Shown: in pieces, positions 52,421 through 64,000 of the stretch
Position numbering within the stretch: the first letter of the stretch is position 1
Layout: the number at the start of each line of letters is the position of its first letter
Assembly (NCBI RefSeq): GCF_002272135.1
Contig: NZ_NPBF01000021.1
Location: 172,095 to 236,094 of the forward strand
Origin: Virgibacillus sp. 7505
GTDB taxonomy: Bacteria > Bacillota > Bacilli > Bacillales > Amphibacillaceae
DNA length: 64,000 bases
Direction of reading: 5' to 3'
Notes under the pieces: generated by a model
Told to the model about the DNA's origin: nothing
Database searches by the model: none
What the model saw: the letters and a program-made list of their open reading frames with translations, nothing else
Program-made: the position numbers and the translations under genes

Positions 52421-53344
52421 ATGAAGCATTTCGTATCGATGAAGCATCTTACTGCAGGTGAACTGCTGCAGCTCGTACAGCTCGCTACAGACATACAGGT
52501 ACAGGGGGTATCAGGATACAGGGAGCAGCTGTTCGCAGCCAATCTATTCTTCGAGCCGAGCACACGGACGAAGATGAGCTTTACCGTAGCAGAACGGAAA
52601 CTTGGCCTGGAAGTGCTGGACTTCGCCGCAGAGGCATCCAGCGTGACCAAAGGCGAGACCGTCTATGACACCGCTAAGACCCTTCAATCGATCGGAGCTT
52701 CGGTCCTTATCATCCGTCATCCAGAGGAACAAACAGCTGCAATGCTTGCTGAAAAGCTGGATATACCGGTTATTAATGCCGGTGATGGAAAAGGGGAGCA
52801 CCCGACACAATGCTTGCTTGATCTGATGACAATATATCAGGAGTATGGACGCTTTGACGGGCTGAAAATCGTCATTGCAGGTGACATCCGTCACAGCCGG
52901 GTTGCCAGAAGCAATGCATTGGCACTGCGCAAATTGGGGGCGCACGTCTTTGCAGCAGGCAAGCCGGAATGGATGGATGAAACACTTGGAATACCGGTAT
53001 TGAGTATGGATGATGCAGTGGAACAATGTGATGTCATGATGCTGCTTCGTATTCAGTTTGAACGTCATGAATCAAAAGGAGAAGCATCTGGATATTTGGA
53101 ACAATACGGACTGACGAAAGCCAGGGAACAAAAGATGCAGCAGCACGCGATCATTATGCACCCGGCTCCAGTCAACCGCGGCATCGAAATAGACGACAGT
53201 CTCGTGGAAGCACCACGCTCGAGGATATTCCGTCAAATGGAAAACGGCGTAGCAGCAAGAATGGCAGTTATCATTACACTATTGGAAGGATGGGGAATCA
53301 AGCATGGCTACAATCTTAACAAACGCGAAGCAGTTAACAGCTGA
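52421..53344 (+). CDS. pyrB: Aspartate carbamoyltransferase catalytic chain
   Basis: 307-residue enzyme that joins carbamoyl phosphate and aspartate (committed pyrimidine step). Seen: carbamoyl-phosphate motif [12 protein letters not shown] near residue 45, [11 protein letters not shown] near 74, [18 protein letters not shown] near 125, [12 protein letters not shown] near 160 and [11 protein letters not shown] near 246. ATG at 52421 after AAGGAGGAGAAGG. No pyrI regulatory subunit, as in other Bacillaceae. Overlaps pyrC by 41 bases. Confidence 0.97.
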   Translation: MKHFVSMKHLTAGELLQLVQLATDIQVQGVSGYREQLFAANLFFEPSTRTKMSFTVAERKLGLEVLDFAAEASSVTKGETVYDTAKTLQSIGASVLIIRHPEEQTAAMLAEKLDIPVINAGDGKGEHPTQCLLDLMTIYQEYGRFDGLKIVIAGDIRHSRVARSNALALRKLGAHVFAAGKPEWMDETLGIPVLSMDDAVEQCDVMMLLRIQFERHESKGEASGYLEQYGLTKAREQKMQQHAIIMHPAPVNRGIEIDDSLVEAPRSRIFRQMENGVAARMAVIITLLEGWGIKHGYNLNKREAVNS

Positions 53345-54584
53345 TCAGACACTGGAAGAAGTAATGGTAAAAATCGAGGATGGTATTATCACTGACATTG
53401 CCAGTCAAATCGAGATTACAGCAGAAGATCATGTAGAGGATCTAGAAGGTCAGCTAGTAACAGCAGGCTTTGTGGATGTCCATGTACATTTGCGTGAACC
53501 AGGTGCAGAAAAGAAGGAAACGATTGAAACTGGTACAAAAGCTGCAGCTCGAGGCGGATTCACGACAGTAGCTGCCATGCCTAACCTCCGACCAGCACCA
53601 GATTGTCCAGAAACGCTCCAATCCATCATGGCTCGAAATGAAGAAAGCGGCGTTATCCGCGTGTTGCAATATGCTGCCATCACGAAACAGCAGTTAGGCC
53701 GTGAAATAGTGGACATGGAAAACATGAAAGAAGCTTTTGCCTTTACCGACGATGGTCTTGGAATCCAATCTGCTGGGATGATGCTGGAGACGATGCAGCG
53801 AGCAGCTAAGCTCGGAATTCCTGTTGTGGCGCATTGCGAAGATGACAGTCTCGTTCCTGGCGGTGTCATGCATGAAGGTACAGCGAGCGAACGGCTTGGG
53901 TTGCCAGGTATCAATAGTGTTTCCGAGTCAGTACATATCGCCCGTGATATTCTGCTGGCCGAAGCTGCGGGCTGTCATTATCATATCTGCCATGTGAGTA
54001 CAAAAGAATCTGTCCGGGTCATCCGAGACGCTAAACGTGCCGGTATCCGCGTGACTGCTGAGGTTACACCGCATCACTTGCTTCTTATTGATGAAGATAT
54101 CATAACAGATGACGGGAACTTTAAGATGAATCCGCCACTCAGGTCCGATGCGGATCGTCAGGCGCTGATTGAAGGACTGCTTGATGGAACGATTGACATG
54201 ATAGCGACAGATCATGCACCACACACAGCGGAAGAGAAGAACGTCAGCATGCTGGATGCTTCATTCGGTATCGTTGGCTCAGAAACTGCCTTCAGCCTGC
54301 TATACACGCAGTTTGTTGAGACAAATATCTTTACGCTTAATCAGCTGATTGATTGGCTAACGATCAAACCTTCACAGGCATTCGGATTGCCATATGGCCG
54401 CTTCGAAATAGGTGCAGCGGCAGACTTAGCTGTATTGGACCTAGAAGCTGAAGGAGAAGTAGATCCGGCACTATTCCAATCCAAGGGAACAAACACACCA
54501 TTCATTGGCTGGCGCTATAAAGGAGAGCCGACGATGACAATCTTTGGCGGAGAAATCGTCTACAGAAAGGAAGCGGTAAAATGA
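53304..54584 (+). CDS. pyrC: Dihydroorotase
   Basis: 426-residue class I dihydroorotase that cyclises carbamoyl aspartate to dihydroorotate; zinc amidohydrolase. Seen: metal motif [11 protein letters not shown] near residue 58, [12 protein letters not shown] near 302, [13 protein letters not shown] near 275 and DDGLG near 150. It starts at an ATG within the pyrB end (GAAGGATGGGG upstream) and its stop overlaps the carA start (ATGA). Confidence 0.96.
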   Translation: MATILTNAKQLTADQTLEEVMVKIEDGIITDIASQIEITAEDHVEDLEGQLVTAGFVDVHVHLREPGAEKKETIETGTKAAARGGFTTVAAMPNLRPAPDCPETLQSIMARNEESGVIRVLQYAAITKQQLGREIVDMENMKEAFAFTDDGLGIQSAGMMLETMQRAAKLGIPVVAHCEDDSLVPGGVMHEGTASERLGLPGINSVSESVHIARDILLAEAAGCHYHICHVSTKESVRVIRDAKRAGIRVTAEVTPHHLLLIDEDIITDDGNFKMNPPLRSDADRQALIEGLLDGTIDMIATDHAPHTAEEKNVSMLDASFGIVGSETAFSLLYTQFVETNIFTLNQLIDWLTIKPSQAFGLPYGRFEIGAAADLAVLDLEAEGEVDPALFQSKGTNTPFIGWRYKGEPTMTIFGGEIVYRKEAVK

Positions 54585-55681
54585 AGAAACGACAACTTAT
54601 CCTAGAAGACGGTACAGTTTTTACTGGCACGGCATTCGGCAGCGATAGCGCAACAACTGGAGAAATCGTCTTCAATACAGGGATGACAGGCTATCAAGAG
54701 ATTATTTCTGACCCTTCCTACTGCGGTCAGATCGTTACACTGACGTATCCGCTGATCGGCAACTATGGTATCAACAGCGATGACTTCGAGAGCATCCAGC
54801 CATCCATTCAGGCCTTGGTTGTAAAAGAAGCTGCAGCAGCACCTTCTAACTTCCGGAAACAGCACACAATTGATGCTTTCCTAAAGTTTCATCAGATCCC
54901 AGGTATCGCAGGTATCGATACTCGTAAACTGACAAAAATCATCCGGAAACAAGGTGCAATGAAAGCTAGATTGACAGAAGCAGTCGATACACTTGAAAAT
55001 CATGCTTCTTGGGAAACAATCACACTTTCAAACGATCAAGTACAACGTATGAGTACAGCTAAACCTTATGTTGTACCAGGGCGCGGCAAACGCATTGTTG
55101 TCATGGATTTTGGCATGAAGCACGGCATTCTTCGTGAATTGGCAGCCCGCGATTGTCATATCACAGTTGTACCTTGGCATTACACAGCCGAACAAATCCT
55201 CCATTTAAACCCTGATGGCATCATGCTGACGAATGGACCTGGCGATCCGAAAGACGTGGAACCTGCCATACAAACTATTCGTGAGCTGATCGGCCAAGTA
55301 CCTATTTTCGGTATCTGTCTTGGTCACCAGCTGATTGCATTGGCAGCCGGTGCGAATACAGAAAAACTGAAGTTCGGTCATCGGGGCTCCAACCACCCTG
55401 TCAAAGACTTGGAAACAGGGAAAACCTACCTTACCTCACAAAATCATGGCTATACAGTCACAAAGGAATCTTTGGCCGCGACGGAACTCATCCTGACACA
55501 AGTAGCTTTGAATGACGGCACCGTAGAAGGGCTCAGACATAACAAATATCCGGTCATGTGTGTGCAGTACCATCCAGAAGCGGCACCAGGTCCTGAGGAT
55601 ACCCGTCATTTATTCGATAACTTCCTTACAATGACAGCACAAACCAACCAAACATCCAAGGGGGAAGCAACTTATGCCTAA
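54581..55681 (+). CDS. carA: Carbamoyl-phosphate synthase, small (glutaminase) subunit
   Basis: 366-residue subunit (PyrAA) that releases ammonia from glutamine for CarB. Seen: N-terminal [20 protein letters not shown], and a class I amidotransferase domain with GPGDP near 222, nucleophile Cys in [13 protein letters not shown] near 246 and the His-Glu pair in [10 protein letters not shown] near 330. The ATG overlaps the pyrC stop. The stop overlaps carB by 8 bases. Confidence 0.97.
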   Translation: MKKRQLILEDGTVFTGTAFGSDSATTGEIVFNTGMTGYQEIISDPSYCGQIVTLTYPLIGNYGINSDDFESIQPSIQALVVKEAAAAPSNFRKQHTIDAFLKFHQIPGIAGIDTRKLTKIIRKQGAMKARLTEAVDTLENHASWETITLSNDQVQRMSTAKPYVVPGRGKRIVVMDFGMKHGILRELAARDCHITVVPWHYTAEQILHLNPDGIMLTNGPGDPKDVEPAIQTIRELIGQVPIFGICLGHQLIALAAGANTEKLKFGHRGSNHPVKDLETGKTYLTSQNHGYTVTKESLAATELILTQVALNDGTVEGLRHNKYPVMCVQYHPEAAPGPEDTRHLFDNFLTMTAQTNQTSKGEATYA

Positions 55682-58600
55682 ACGCACTGATATCCAGAAA
55701 ATACTCGTCATCGGTTCAGGACCAATTGTGATCGGGCAAGCAGCTGAATTCGATTATTCCGGTACGCAGGCATGCCAGGCGCTGCGTGAAGAAGGATATA
55801 CCGTCATTCTTGCTAACTCCAATCCTGCTACGATCATGACGGATCATACTGTTGCGGATACTGTTTACATGGAGCCGCTCACGGTTGAATTCCTAAGCAA
55901 GATAATCCGCAAGGAACAGCCAGATGCTTTGCTGCCGACACTTGGCGGACAGACTGGATTGAACTTGGCTGTTGCACTTGATAACTCAGGTATTTTAAAG
56001 GAATTCGGTGTAGAACTGCTTGGTACATCCCTCGAAGCCATTCAGCAGGCAGAGGACAGAGAGCAATTCCGTGATTTGATGCATCAGTTGGGAGAACCAG
56101 TACCAGAAAGTCAGATTGTCACAACTGTAGAAGGAGCAGTGGCTTTTTCAGAAGAAATCGGCTTTCCACTCATCGTCCGTCCAGCTTACACGCTTGGCGG
56201 AACGGGCGGAGGAATGTGCTATAACCTGGAGGAACTAAAACAAATCACAAAGAACGGATTAGCGCTTTCTCCGGTGACGCAATGTCTGATTGAACGGAAT
56301 ATTGCCGGGTTCAAGGAAATCGAATACGAAGTAATGCGCGATAAAAATGATCAGGCAATCGTCGTTTGTAATATGGAAAACGTCGATCCAGTCGGCATCC
56401 ACACAGGTGACAGCATCGTCGTAGCACCTTCCCAGACACTGAGTGACCGGGAATACCAGCTGCTGCGCAACGCTTCCATAAAAATCATCAAAGCACTGCA
56501 GATCGAGGGAGGCTGTAATGTACAGCTGGCTTTGGATCCGCATAGCTTCAACTACTACATCATCGAAGTGAATCCGCGTGTAAGCCGATCAAGCGCACTT
56601 GCTTCCAAGGCAACAGGTTATCCAATCGCCAAAATGGCAGCGAAGATTGCTGTCGGTTTGACACTGGATGAAATCAAGAATCCTGTAACAGGTACGACAT
56701 ACGCATACTTTGAACCAGCACTAGACTATGTTGTTGCCAAACTGCCGCGTTTCCCATTTGATAAATTCGTCAGCGGAAACCGTAAACTAGGTACACAGAT
56801 GAAGGCGACAGGAGAAGTAATGGCAATTGGCCGCAATGTCGAAGAGGCTTTGCTGAAAGGTGTCCGCTCCCTTGATAACAAAGCGAACGGTCTTGCATCC
56901 ATCAGCCTGGATAGAATGAGCGATGAAGAGATGGAGCATCGACTTGTCAAAGCGGATGATGAACGACTGTTTGTCCTGGCTGAAGCCTTCCGCCGCGGAT
57001 ACACAATTGAGCAGCTGCATGAACTGACTAAGATTGACCGCTTCTTCCTTTGGAAAATTGAAGCATTGATTGAAATGGAATCAAATTTGCAAGAACAGCC
57101 TTGGGAACTGGAATTGCTGAAGGAAGTAAAACAAAAAGGATTTTCTGACCGGGAAATAGCACACTGGTGGAACACGACGGAAGACAAGGTATACGAATTC
57201 CGGACTGAAAATGATCTTCAGCCTGTATACAAAATGGTAGATACGTGTGCCGCGGAATTCGAATCGCAAACACCTTATTTCTACAGCACCTATGAAGAAG
57301 AGAATGAATCTGTCGCTTCTGATAAAGAGAAAGTAATCGTGCTTGGTTCTGGACCAATCCGAATCGGACAGGGAATCGAATTCGACTATGCAACAGTCCA
57401 TAGCGTCCTGGCTATCCGGGAAGCGGGATATGAAGCGATCATCATTAACAGCAACCCCGAAACCGTTTCGACGGATTTCAGTGTTTCCGATAAGCTCTAT
57501 TTCGAGCCACTTACGCTGGAAGATGTGATGCATGTCGTCAACCTTGAAAACCCGCTCGGTGTCATCGTACAATTCGGCGGTCAGACTGCTATCAATCTGG
57601 CAGAAGGGTTGGAACGCCGTGGCGTCAAGGTGCTCGGAACATCTTTGCAGGCAATCGATGCAGCAGAAGACCGGGATAAATTTGAAAAACTGCTTGATGA
57701 ATTGAGTATTGCAAAACCAGATGGAGCATCTATCACAAAGCTTGCGGATGCTGCTGCGACAGCGGAAAAAATCGGTTATCCCGTACTTGTCCGTCCTTCC
57801 TATGTGATTGGCGGAAGCAATATGGAGATCGTCTACAATGACGAGGAATTGCAGAACTACATGGAAAAACGTGTACATGTCAGACATGATCATCCAGTAC
57901 TGATTGATCAATACTTGACCGGTATCGAGGTGGAAGTAGACGCTATCAGCGATGGCGAAACAACTATCATTCCAGGAATCATGGAGCATATCGAACGTGC
58001 CGGCGTCCATTCAGGAGATTCCATTGCTGTTTATCCGACCCAGACGATAACCGAGGAATGCCGCCAGCAATGCATCGATGCGACAATGCAAATCGCGAAG
58101 GCTCTTGGCGTAAAAGGCTTGATCAATATTCAGTTCGTTATCCATCAAAACAAAGCATATGTGTTGGAAGTGAATCCGCGTGCCAGCCGCACGATTCCGT
58201 TCTTGTCCAAAATTACACATGTAACGATGGCCAATATCGCTACACGCGCAATTTTGGGTGAAAAGCTAGCTGACATGGGATATGTTTCCGGGCTATTGCC
58301 GGAACCCGAGGATGTCTATGTGAAAGTGCCTGTATTCAGCTTTGAGAAGCTTCGCAGTGTTGATACGCTGCTCGGGCCGGAGATGAAATCGACAGGTGAA
58401 GCAATCGGGCATGATCGTACACTTGAAAAAGCACTTTATAAAGGTTTGATTGCTTCGGGGCTGTCTGTACCGCAGGAAGGAGCTATCTTACTGACTGTAG
58501 CGGATAAAGACAAAGAAGAAGCGATGGAAATCGCAAAACTATTTTATGCGCTCGGCTTCCAGCTGTACGCTACCGAAGGAACGAGTGCAGCGGTAGAAGA

Positions 58601-58867
58601 AGCAGGACTTCCAGTTACAACAGTAGGAAAAGTCGGTGCTTCTGAGCAGAATGTAATCAGCATCATTGAAAATGGTGAAGTACAATTTGTTGTTAACACA
58701 TTGACTTCCGGCAAGCAGCCTAGATCAGACGGCTTCCTTATCCGTCGTGAAGCTGTTGAGCATGGTATCGCCTGTCTGACTAGCCTAGATACAGCCAAAG
58801 CGATTGCGACTATCATCGAATCGATGACATTCACTGCTAAGCCTGTAGTAGCAGGAGGTATGCCGTC

Positions 58868-58871
<4 letters not shown>
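55674..58871 (+). CDS. carB: Carbamoyl-phosphate synthase, large subunit
   Basis: 1,065-residue PyrAB subunit that makes carbamoyl phosphate from bicarbonate, ammonia and two ATP. Seen: two homologous ATP-grasp halves (about 1-400 and 550-930), each with GSGPI-IGQ-EFDY near the start (residues 13 and 560), [15 protein letters not shown] and [16 protein letters not shown] loops, [20 protein letters not shown] and [15 protein letters not shown], and a C-terminal MGS-like allosteric domain (about 935-1065). ATG after AAGGGGGAAG, overlapping carA by 8 bases. Confidence 0.98.
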
Positions 58872-61241
<2,370 letters not shown>

Positions 61242-61258
<17 letters not shown>

Positions 61259-61853
61259 TATAGCAGAAGCACTGCTTTCAATAGATGCGATTCAAATTGA
61301 TCCAGCCAAAAGTTTTGTATGGGCATCTGGAATCCACTCACCGATTTACTGTGATAATCGGCTGACACTCGGTCACCCGGAAGTACGGACGGCAATAGCT
61401 CGCCAGTTTCAAGTGAAGTTAGCAGAATTGCCGGAAACAGATATCATAGCAGGCTGTGCGACCGGCGGAATCCCGCATGCTGCCTGGCTTGCTGATAAAG
61501 CAGCTCTGCCGATGATCTATGTCCGGTCCAGCAAAAAAGGTCACGGAAAAGGCAACCAAATCGAAGGAGCAGACGTTGCGGGTAAACATGTAGTCGTTAT
61601 CGAGGATCTTATTTCAACCGGGGGCTCTGTTATCAACACGGTCCAAGCACTGCAGGAAGCAGGGGCGATTGTGACGAAAGTATTGGCCATCTTCAGCTAT
61701 AATCTGAAGAAAGCGGATGATAATTTTACCGCTATTGATGTTCCATTTGAGACGCTGACTAATTTTGATTCTTTAGTTGATATTCTTGTAGAAAAAGAGA
61801 GGATAACATCTATGGAGAAACAGGAATTATTGGCATGGCGAAATACATTGTAA
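61242..61853 (+). CDS. pyrE: Orotate phosphoribosyltransferase
   Basis: 203-residue enzyme that couples orotate to PRPP. Seen: VWASGIHSPIYCDNRLTLGH near residue 27, VRSSKKGHGKGNQIEGA (flexible catalytic loop) near 88 and the PRPP motif VVVIEDLISTGGSVINTVQA near 110. The ATG at 61242 lies inside the pyrF end (17-base overlap) with GAGGAG upstream. Last pyr gene. Confidence 0.97.
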
Positions 61854-61880
61854 AGGGTGCTTTCAGGCATCCTTTTTTTT
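61854..61880 (+). terminator. Terminator of the pyr operon
   Basis: AAGGGTGC / GCATCCTT-type hairpin (one G-T pair) with a 6-base loop and eight T. Confidence 0.85.
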
Positions 61881-61918
61881 CTTACATATGGTAGGCTGAT
61901 AGAAAAGGATGTGAGCAC

Positions 61919-63067
61919 ATGGCAGCAGTACATCATTCATTAGAGAAGAAACTGATTGAAGCAAGGCGTACATTGCATCAATATCCTGAGTTATCTCATG
62001 AGGAATACAAAACGCCAGAACGTATCCGCAGTTGGCTGGAAGAAGCAGAGATAGAAATTCTAGATAGTTCTCTTGAAACAGGATTGATTGCACAAATAGC
62101 TGGCAAAACTGGTCCGATAATTGCGCTTCGTGCAGACATTGATGCACTGCCAATTCAAGAAGAAAGTGAAGAATCCTTCCAATCGGTCCATGCAGGTGTC
62201 ATGCATGCTTGCGGTCATGATTTTCATACCGCTGTCATGCTCGGAGCTGCCTTTTTGCTGAAGAAACAGCAGGAAGAGCTGGAAGGTACAGTAAAAATAA
62301 TCTTCCAGCCAGCTGAAGAAACCGGCACTGGTGCTCAAGCAGTACTGGAAACAGGAATGTTGGATGATGTTCAAGCGATATTCGGCTTACATAATGATCC
62401 GTATTTAAAACTTGGAGAGCTTGGTACAAGAGCGGGTATTTTGTCTGCTGGTGTTGACCGTTTTCGTATCACTGTTAAAGGAAAGGGTGCTCATGCAGCA
62501 AGACCGCATCTTGGAACAGATCCAATCATTATAGGAATGGATATTATCAATCGTCTGCAAACCTTAGTCAGCAGACAAATTCCTTCTACCGAAAGCGGAG
62601 TAATAAGTGTAACCCAGTTCCACAGCGGCTCCACATAGAACGTCATACCTGAGACCAGTTTTATTGAAGGAACTGTACGAACATTCAACAAAGATGTTCG
62701 TTCATTGATTCGGCAACAAATGGAGCAAATTGTAACTTATGAAGCTGCTTCACATGGAGCAAAAGCGGAACTTGATTATCAGGCAGGACCGCCATCTGTC
62801 GATAATGATTCGGTATGGACAGCATTTCTGATGGAGCAGGCCGAGACGAGTGGATACAAGGTGACTATCATAGAACCTTCTGCCGGTGGAGAAGACTTCT
62901 CTTTTTATCAGGAAAAAATTAGAGGGGCATTCGTTCGGATCGGAGTAGAACAGGAATATGGCCTCCATCATCCTCGATATACATTACAAGAATCTGCTTT
63001 GCTTCCGGCAGCTCAGTATTTTGCGCGTATCGCTCCGGAAGCATTAAAGCAAATTGCATCCGAATAG
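61919..63067 (+). pseudogene. M20D amidohydrolase (YxeP-like) broken by an in-frame TAG
   Basis: One frame, 382 codons plus stop, is interrupted at codon 240 by TAG (62636-62638). Upstream: ARRTLHQYPELSHEEYKTPE, RADIDALPIQEE, metal site MHACGHDFHTAVMLGAAF and FQPAEETGTGAQAVLE; downstream: NVIPETSFIEGTVRTF, PSAGGEDFSFYQEK and HHPRYTLQE. Relatives read a Trp at the broken position (SWNVIPD in B. subtilis YxeP, an N-acetyl-cysteine-type deacetylase), so a single TGG-to-TAG change explains it. The first piece (239 residues) lacks the C-terminal catalytic part, so activity is unlikely unless the stop is read through. ATG with AAGGATGTGAG. Confidence 0.9.
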
Positions 63068-63077
63068 GAGAGTAGCT

Positions 63078-63575
63078 ATGGAAATCAAGGAACTCACAGA
63101 CATCAACGAATTTAGGGAAGAACTTGCAATCTTATTCCAAACAGTGGTTGCTGACGGAGCATCCATGAACTATTTGCACCCAATGAGCAAAGAAACTGCA
63201 TTGTCGTATTGGGATTCTGTTCTTTCAGATCAAGTACGGCTTTTTATTGGGTTACTTGATGACGAAATTGCAGGGACTGTTCAGCTGCATTACAGCGATA
63301 AGGAAAATGGCCGACATCGTGCAGAAATAGCTAAATTGATGACCAGTACAAAAGCCAGAAGGAAAGGCGTTGCCAGAAAACTGCTTCAGCATGCCGAGCA
63401 AGCAGCAAAGTCAGATGGCAAAACATTGCTCCTGCTTGATACGGAAAAAGAAGGACCAGCCAATTTGCTTTATCAGTCTGAAGGGTATGTATTGTTTGGA
63501 GAAGTGCCGGATTTTGCGCAGGATGCATTTGGCACATTTCTAGGTGGTAATTTTTATTACAAGTTAATAGGATGA
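63078..63575 (+). CDS. GNAT-family N-acetyltransferase
   Basis: 165-residue GNAT enzyme. Seen: VVADGASMNYLHPMSKETAL near residue 22, VRLFIGLLDDEIAGTVQLHY near 52-71, NGRHRAEIAKLMTSTKARRKGVARKLLQHAE near 75-105 (acetyl-CoA loop RRKGVA) and LLYQSEGYVLFGEVPDFA near 133. Substrate unknown. ATG at 63078 after TAGGAGAG. It follows the broken amidohydrolase by 10 bases, so the two were probably one operon. Confidence 0.88.
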   Translation: MEIKELTDINEFREELAILFQTVVADGASMNYLHPMSKETALSYWDSVLSDQVRLFIGLLDDEIAGTVQLHYSDKENGRHRAEIAKLMTSTKARRKGVARKLLQHAEQAAKSDGKTLLLLDTEKEGPANLLYQSEGYVLFGEVPDFAQDAFGTFLGGNFYYKLIG

Positions 63576-63712
63576 TTCATTATTTGAGCTTTTTCTAACT
63601 TCGATTAACTTAATTATTATCGTTTCCAGTCGTCATCTTGCGTCAGCATGTCTAACTTTATATACCTGGTCGAACGCTATCAGTCATACAATTTAAGAGA
63701 TTAAATAATAGT

Positions 63713-63734
63713 GCTGCCTTTTGGCAGCTTTTTT
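63713..63734 (+). terminator. Terminator downstream of the GNAT gene
   Basis: GCTGCC / GGCAGC hairpin with a 4-base TTTT loop and six T. It lies 138 bases after the stop codon; the bases between (63576-63712) show nothing I recognise. Confidence 0.75.
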
Positions 63735-63757
63735 ACTTCTTTCCTGCCCACATATTA

Positions 63758-63853
63758 ATGAGTCGCCTACGCTTTGAGATGATTCAACACGGATTAGAAC
63801 AGGGTTTAACATATGATAATACAATTGGCTTAATTCAACTTTTGAAAAATTAG
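63758..63853 (+). pseudogene. Possible Spo0E-family phosphatase remnant
   Basis: A 31-codon frame, starting MSRLRFEMIQHGLEQGLTYD, resembles the first half of Spo0E-like aspartyl-phosphate phosphatases (LRxEMI..G...GL....TI). The SQxLD signature that should follow is missing in frame; a neighbouring frame reads STFEKLDK just downstream, as if the gene were shifted. There is no ribosome site and a terminator sits directly upstream. Likely a decayed gene, with low certainty. Confidence 0.3.
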
Positions 63854-63880
63854 ATAAACCTGTTCATTCTTAAATATAGA

Positions 63881-63915
63881 AAGGCTGTACACTACATCGG
63901 TGTACAGCCTTTTTT
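63881..63915 (+). terminator. Terminator near the window end
   Basis: AAGGCTGTACAC / GTGTACAGCCTT stem followed by T. Beyond it (63916-64000) no feature is seen. Confidence 0.85.
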
Positions 63916-64000
63916 CTAGATTCTTTTCTGTCATATCTTAAAGAAAATTCGAGAAATACGTTCTTAATCTTTTTCAACCATTGTTTTGTTAACATATATT

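Noticed and set aside
57081..58010. Long (309-codon) minus-strand open frame within carB
   Set aside because: Antisense shadow of a strongly conserved gene; Cys/Phe/Ile-rich composition without domain motifs or a ribosome site.

Overview
The window is chromosomal DNA from an endospore-forming Bacillaceae bacterium. Gene order follows the Bacillus subtilis chromosome from pycA through the ctaA/ctaB pair, the ylb genes, the dcw (division and cell wall) cluster, spoIIGA-sigE-sigG, the ylm genes, divIVA and ileS to the complete pyr operon. Gram-positive Shine-Dalgarno sites, GTG and TTG starts, an S-box, a T-box and PyrR attenuators support this. Genus cannot be fixed by reading alone; a Terribacillus/Oceanobacillus-type relative is a guess.

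Layout. 1-3.8 kb: 3' end of pyruvate carboxylase and divergent haem O/A synthesis genes. 3.9-13.9 kb: an acetyltransferase, ylbC to ylbG, rsmD, coaD, ylbJ, ylbL, tmcAL, ylbN-rpmF and gerR, with a tandem array of about 124-bp repeats at 12.0-12.5 kb. 14-17.5 kb: ylbP, panE, a DUF3397 gene and bshC. 17.6-30.2 kb: mraZ, rsmH, ftsL, pbpB, spoVD, murE, murF, mraY, murD and spoVE. 30.2-35 kb: a SAM-riboswitch-controlled four-gene operon. 35.3-38.9 kb: divIB, ftsA, ftsZ. 39-45.6 kb: spoIIGA, sigE, sigG, ylmC to ylmH and divIVA. 45.6-50.2 kb: T-box-controlled ileS, then lspA and ylyB. 50.2-61.9 kb: pyrR-pyrP-pyrB-pyrC-carA-carB-pyrK-pyrD-pyrF-pyrE. 61.9-64 kb: an amidohydrolase gene broken by one TAG codon, an acetyltransferase and a short gene remnant.

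The most unusual region is 30.2-35 kb. Where B. subtilis has murG and murB, this genome carries an S-box leader followed by an SsuE-like FMN reductase, an MFS transporter of the polyol-permease type, an NtaA/SnaA/DszA-type flavin monooxygenase and an acyl-CoA-dehydrogenase-fold protein that lacks the usual catalytic glutamate. The set resembles the enzyme classes of the Dsz/Sfn desulfurisation pathways. I infer that it imports and desulfurises an organosulfur compound when S-adenosylmethionine is low.

Other points: ctaC-ctaG are absent beside ctaB; the third pyr attenuator (pyrP-pyrB) of B. subtilis is absent; three exactly 10-bp-spaced GTGG repeats (MraZ boxes) overlap a likely extended -10 promoter of mraZ; several sporulation promoters can be read (spoIIG, sigG, and sigma-E-type -10 elements before ylbD, gerR and spoVE).
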